Of a DNA stretch of 64,000 bases, positions 59,941-64,000 are shown one piece after another. Made by a program: the position numbers and the translations under genes. Under the pieces are notes generated by a model. The model made no database searches. It was not told where the DNA came from and was given only the letters and a program-made list of their open reading frames with translations. Location of the stretch: the NCBI RefSeq assembly GCF_043290135.1, contig NC_134705.1, positions 61,159,771 to 61,223,770 on the forward strand, in the 5' to 3' direction. Numbering within the stretch: the first letter of the stretch is position 1; every line of letters begins with the position of its first letter. This DNA is from Rhipicephalus microplus (taxonomy: Eukaryota; Arthropoda; Arachnida; Ixodida; Ixodidae).

Positions 59941-62279
59941 TTATTTAAACTATTATCTCTTTAATCTCGGTTTGTTTCCTGACCTACTGTGTTGAGGGTT
60001 AATGGTTGATCACTATTCATATTATGTGAATGCTTGCCAAATGTGATTCACTTCATCCTTATTCTTCCACGTTGTTCACTCTCAAAGTCGAGCTCCGCGG
60101 TTCCCAATGGTACAAAAGTGCTAGGCGCAACACTGGCCCAAGGTCACTGGCCAACCTGGCCGACGTAGGACATAAGTCGGCTCTCGAGGTCTGCCCGCCT
60201 ATGGAGATTGATATTGGCCTCACGTTAGCCGATGTTATTTATGGCCACTGACGCAGGGCCATTCCTATTGGCCGAATTTGCCGATGTCTCAGCCCCTGTT
60301 CGGACCAGTGAAAATTAGCGTTCGGCCCAGTGAAATTTGTTCAGCCCAGTGAAAATTAGCACGTGGCCAGCTGGCGGCCACTAGGGCGTACATAGTCCGG
60401 GGTGCTTTATCTTCTTTTTGATTTTTTTTATTTGCACGTGTAATGTATTTACAGATATGCATGCACACCTACAAACCCACGTACGAACATACATAACGTA
60501 TGAGTGCACCCCATCGCCACCCGCAAATGAAATTTCTGCTCACGCCAGTAGCAGCCACTGCAGTTCATAGATACTATGAACTATAAGAGAATCAATGATG
60601 AGTCACGTCACAGGTACATGGACCTAACACTTTTTATTTACAGATATTTTTCGCGTGAACACTTGTAATGAATAGTGGATGCTCTCTCCATGACGCCTGC
60701 GCGATCGGCTGCCTTCCTCGTCCTGAGTTTCGACCAACCACTTTCTTTTACGACGTTGCAGACGTCCTGTAATAGTGCACCAAGAATATTTCCCGTGAGA
60801 AAGCCTGACATAGAAGGAAAGTAATAAATATCAGAAAAATCCTAGATCAGCCAAGAAGCCTTTTAAGCACCACTGTAAACATTCTTAGAAAAAAAGTTGA
60901 CATAATTTCAAGCTCTATGTACGACAGAATGTGAATAGTATTTTGAGAGGCTCATTTCTTTTCTGAAAAAAATTAAACCAACAGACAATCTAGCCAAGCA
61001 AAACATAGGTGAAACTATTTACTGTTCTAAACAGTAGAGTAAACATAATACCCTACGCTGAAATGAACTAAATTGGTCGAGAAAACAAGCGGCTGCCGTT
61101 GCTATGCTCTACAAGCTATAAACAACAGAACTCGCAATTCAGCGACATAGCACAGCAATATATTGAGCCTTAATACGATATAAGCAGCTTTATAGCATGG
61201 AAAAAGGCAACGTGATCACTCATTCAAAAGTACTGTCGAAATTTAGCTTTGCGTGCAGTTGTACAAGTTTCGTGAACCGTCGTAAGCTATTGCTATAGTT
61301 AGAATAGTGTGGCGATGTACTCAGATACTGCGACACAATTACTGCGCTTCTCTTTAGAGCAACCCATAATGTTGGTGTCAGGGTGTCGGTAATCAAACTG
61401 CGGTTCAATCAAATGTGGTTCTGTATTAAGTCAGTGCGTTATACGACCAAGCTTGCACCTCTCATTAACAGTAAAAAGAACGAAATCATGGCCTGAATAC
61501 TGCACTCTTTCTTGTTATGAAATAGTTTGCTACATTTCGTTCTTTATGCCTTACACCTCTAAGCCTCACACGATCGCTCCACGAGAGTGCGTATGCGGGC
61601 AAGCGGAAGAGCTCCTTAAGACGCGTTCACACTAGGGAATCACGACACCGATCTTGGTCTGGGGGCTGTATTTGGAATTGTCCTTTGTGTTGTCGTCGGT
61701 CTCTGTACACGTCAAAGACACAAACAGTCCGCCGATGGTCTCTCGAGTACTCCACCCGCGCTTTTTCGTGCCCAGAGTCATGCGCTGGCTAATAATGTAG
61801 TCACATCGGAGGCACGCGCAGCGAAACTGACTAAACTTGCACACCTGGACTTCATTTTCAGCCATTCTCCCAGCTCTGCCATCGTCCCTCTTCAGCTTTA
61901 ACACAGAAGGAGGGGCTAGTTGGTTTTGTTACACATACAAGTTTACGTGCACATACACGAGGACAAATACGATAGAGACACAGGAACCAGCGCAGACTAA
62001 CTGATTTTATTCAATAAGGACACGGAATTATACTCTTTTCAGCACCACATGATCACTGTGCAGGAGATAAAATAGCCTCGTACAAAAAAAATTAAAAAAG
62101 CACGGTTGTAATGTAATAGGCTGTTCTGTCAAAAGAATTCAGTTTGTATTGGATCCAAGGTAGCCCCTGTGCTAAGTACAATTTTTCTGAGTAAAGTTGA
62201 CAAACTGATGAACTATTATTTGGAGGGCAATGTTTTAAAAATATTCAGATATGTTTATGATTATCTGATTTTATAATTG
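59941..62279. other. Intergenic stretch with few landmarks
   Basis: A short tandem repeat of CCAGTGAAAATTAGC-like units lies at 60304-60362. The minus frame 61904-61632 (90 codons, Cys- and Arg-containing) has no recognised domain. At about 61970-62030, CAGCGCAGACTAACTGATTT followed by an AATAAA complement looks like a PLE terminus in antisense, which would be the inverted end of the PLE fragment to its right. Confidence 0.4.
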
Positions 62280-63500
62280 AACACCGTTTGGGTGCGTTCA
62301 CCTCAAGAGTGATAGAAGCATTAGAAGAGGCACATGCCTAATTTTCACCTATGAACAACCCACTGACAACTGCTTGCAGTTCCTAGACTTGAAGCTTATT
62401 TTGTAAAAAGATCATGTGTGTTGGAACTTTTCCCCTGCAACAGAGAAGCCCATGCTCCAGTACACTTCAGCCCATTCAAGGATAGTAAAAAACGGGATAG
62501 TGATGGGGTGTTTCAATTCAGCTGTGACAAAAACAAGCAAACGTTAAAGAATTCTTTCCTAGAGCAGAAGGTAAAGCTCGAAGAGGCTGGATACCCTAAC
62601 ACGACTCTTCTAACTGCAAGGGAAAAGCTATTAACGAAAATGAACCCTGGGGAGAAAAACAAAAAAAAGCCAAGATACATATAAGATATCGGTAATCCCC
62701 TACGTGGGTGGTTTCTCTCATAAACTTAAGAATGTGGCAGCTAAGTATAATGTTAAGGTAGTATTCTCAGCAAAGAACAAAGTAGAAGGAGTGTGTCCGG
62801 CAAGTAATTATTTTTGTACGGAAAAAGGACAAAAGATATTACATTCTCCAAGCGTGCAGATCATCAGGTGGTCGAGTGCCAAAGAAATATAGTGTAAGAC
62901 TCCCTTCAGTTGTGGGTGCTGTTATTTCGGTCAAACTGGCCGATGCTTAAATGTGAGATTGAAAGAGCACGTAATTTGAAGGGAAGGACGGAAACTCATC
63001 TAGTATTGAATTGTGCATGTTGTCTTATTAATTTATGTAAGCCACCCCGCCGCGGTGGTCTAGTGGCTATGGTACTCGGCTGCTGACCCGCAGGGCGCGG
63101 GTTCGAATCCCGGCTGCGGCGGCTGCATTTCCGATGGAGGCGGAGATGTTGTAGGCCCGTGTGCTCAGATTTGGGTGCACGTTAAAGAACCCCAGGTGGT
63201 CTAAATTTCCGGAGCCCTCCACTACGGCGTCTCTCATAATCATATAGTGGTTTTGGGACGTTAAACCCCACATATCAATCAATTAATTTATGTAAGCCTT
63301 TGTTTATTCAAACTGAAGTTTTTATGGTAACCCTAATCAGACAACAAGAGAAAGTTTTGAAGCTTGGCATATCTCTAGACGTAGACACGTGTGTCAGTCA
63401 TCCTTCCTTATCACTGAAAAAAAAGAGTTTGAACAGCTGAATGACAAGTACACCTCATTTGACTGCTTGTTTCGTCATAACCAAGGACTGCTTTGGTTTT
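62280..63500 (+). pseudogene. PLE fragment (RT end, GIY-YIG domain), SINE-interrupted
   Basis: In shifted frames: QFLDLKLIL and DHVCWNFSPATEKPMLQYTS (RT end, 62375-62470), EQKVKLEEAGYPNTTLL (62550-62610), HKLKNVAAKYNVKVVFSAKN (62718-62780), then the GIY-YIG part SCGCCYFGQTGRCLNVRLKE (62913-62970), where the second Tyr-Ile-Gly appears as Tyr-Phe-Gly. After the SINE the tail continues with LGISLDVDTCVSHPSLSLKK (63363-63425). It belongs to the same family as 41134-42460. Many stops are present. Confidence 0.75.
63044..63281 (+). mobile_element. Ruka-like SINE, copy 5, nested in PLE
   Basis: A well-preserved copy with perfect 17-bp target-site duplications ATTAATTTATGTAAGCC at 63027-63043 and 63282-63298. 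The B box is GGGTTCGAATCCC. The long perfect duplications suggest a relatively recent insertion. Confidence 0.96.
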
Positions 63501-63844
63501 GACGAAAGGAACTGTTTTTCGGTGCGCCACTTTTTCGGGTGGCGATCAGGAAGAGGCGGGAGAAAGTTGGCCATACAGATTGCGTAAAGTTCGGCGGCGA
63601 TGGTGGCCACCTGATGATGATATATGGTGTTTTTGCCGCAAGGGCCATTTGACGGCCAAAGAGCGACAGTTCATGAGACAGGAATGTGGACAATGATTGT
63701 GATTAGCGGCTGTATAAGGGCCATAAAATTCCTCGCAGTAAAGCGGGTAAAAACATACAATTAATAAAATCATGACCATGCCGTGAAAGGTGTGTGTGGT
63801 GCAAATAGATGGCAAAAGGTAATGATAATAAAAACGATGGTGGA

Positions 63845-64000
63845 TATGTATGGCATTAGCACAAGTGCCTCACTCGTTCATACCCTTGCGTCCAAGGGCC
63901 GTGAGGCAAGTACTTTATTGTGTAGCCACCGCAGCAAAAACCTCTCTGGAGAGGTCGTGCTACGGTATGCCCGGGTATATGACATGATAACTATGAATTT
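63845..64000 (-). repeat. LINE 3' UTR, antisense, entering from right edge
   Basis: In reverse complement it aligns with 48380-48510: CGTAGCAC..CCTCT..GGAGAGG, TGCTGC, GGCACTTGCCTC/CTTGCCTCACGGCCCTTGG and GGCATTAGTGCTATG-like sequence. It is thus the 3' UTR of the same LINE family, with the coding part beyond the window. Confidence 0.65.

Noticed and set aside
61632..61904. 90-codon minus frame with several Cys residues as a possible secreted tick protein
   Set aside because: No signal peptide, no regular Cys pattern and no splice or promoter context that I could defend.
63493..63696. 67-codon frame rich in Trp and Arg at the right end
   Set aside because: Too short, no motif, and no conserved context; left unannotated.

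Overview
This is nuclear DNA of an animal, most probably a metastriate hard tick. The main reason is a roughly 245-bp tRNA-derived SINE, present five times, whose sequence I recognise as the tick Ruka family. It is supported by several retrotransposon families whose protein sequences resemble those common in tick genomes, by introns in the one host gene I can see, and by long (TA)n microsatellites. There is no bacterial or viral gene organisation. The species assignment is inference; the repeats and reading frames are seen directly.

Almost the whole window is a graveyard of nested retroelements. From left to right: a decayed Ty3/gypsy integrase and its 3' LTR (1-1617); an antisense Tx1/L1-like LINE (1790-4260); a SINE (5134-5383); a short coiled-coil exon or pseudogene (5676-6002); a 0.7-kb dispersed repeat (6523-7245); tandem repeats (8124-9305); the 5' part of a LINE with zinc knuckles and endonuclease (9635-11718); a cluster of small hairpin units (12890-13225); a gypsy element carrying a SINE (13229-16814); a Penelope-like element (PLE) with inverted termini between two (TA)n tracts (16937-19136); an I-group LINE (20867-22732); a gypsy element reduced to an intact integrase frame plus its LTR (22880-24325); two palindromes with hammerhead-ribozyme-like cores (24443-24890); a gypsy element with two roughly 100-bp LTRs (25011-28839); a gag-only LTR element (29126-31361); an inverted, twin-primed LINE (33178-35835); a nearly full-length Tx1-like LINE (36212-40936); an antisense PLE fragment (41134-42460); and a nearly full-length RNase H-bearing LINE with a SINE in its RT (42474-48815).

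The only credible host gene lies at 49708-58562 on the plus strand. It encodes a cyclase-family (kynurenine formamidase-like) metalloenzyme with a membrane-anchor or signal segment. Three exons are visible. The junction between the second and third can be placed to the base, and joining them restores a normal cyclase sequence. Its first visible intron holds a copy of the 0.7-kb repeat, a LINE fragment and a SINE. Downstream are an antisense RTE LINE tail (59685-59940), a PLE fragment with a SINE inside it (62280-63500), and the 3' UTR of another LINE entering from the right edge (63845-64000).

The genes do not form a pathway. The biological interest lies in how the elements are built and nested: target-site duplications give insertion order, PLE ends form hammerhead-like hairpins beside (TA)n tracts, one gypsy copy is an integrase-only derivative, and one LTR element keeps gag but no pol. 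Nearly all element proteins carry stops, frameshifts or lost catalytic residues. I found no undescribed gene system that I could defend.
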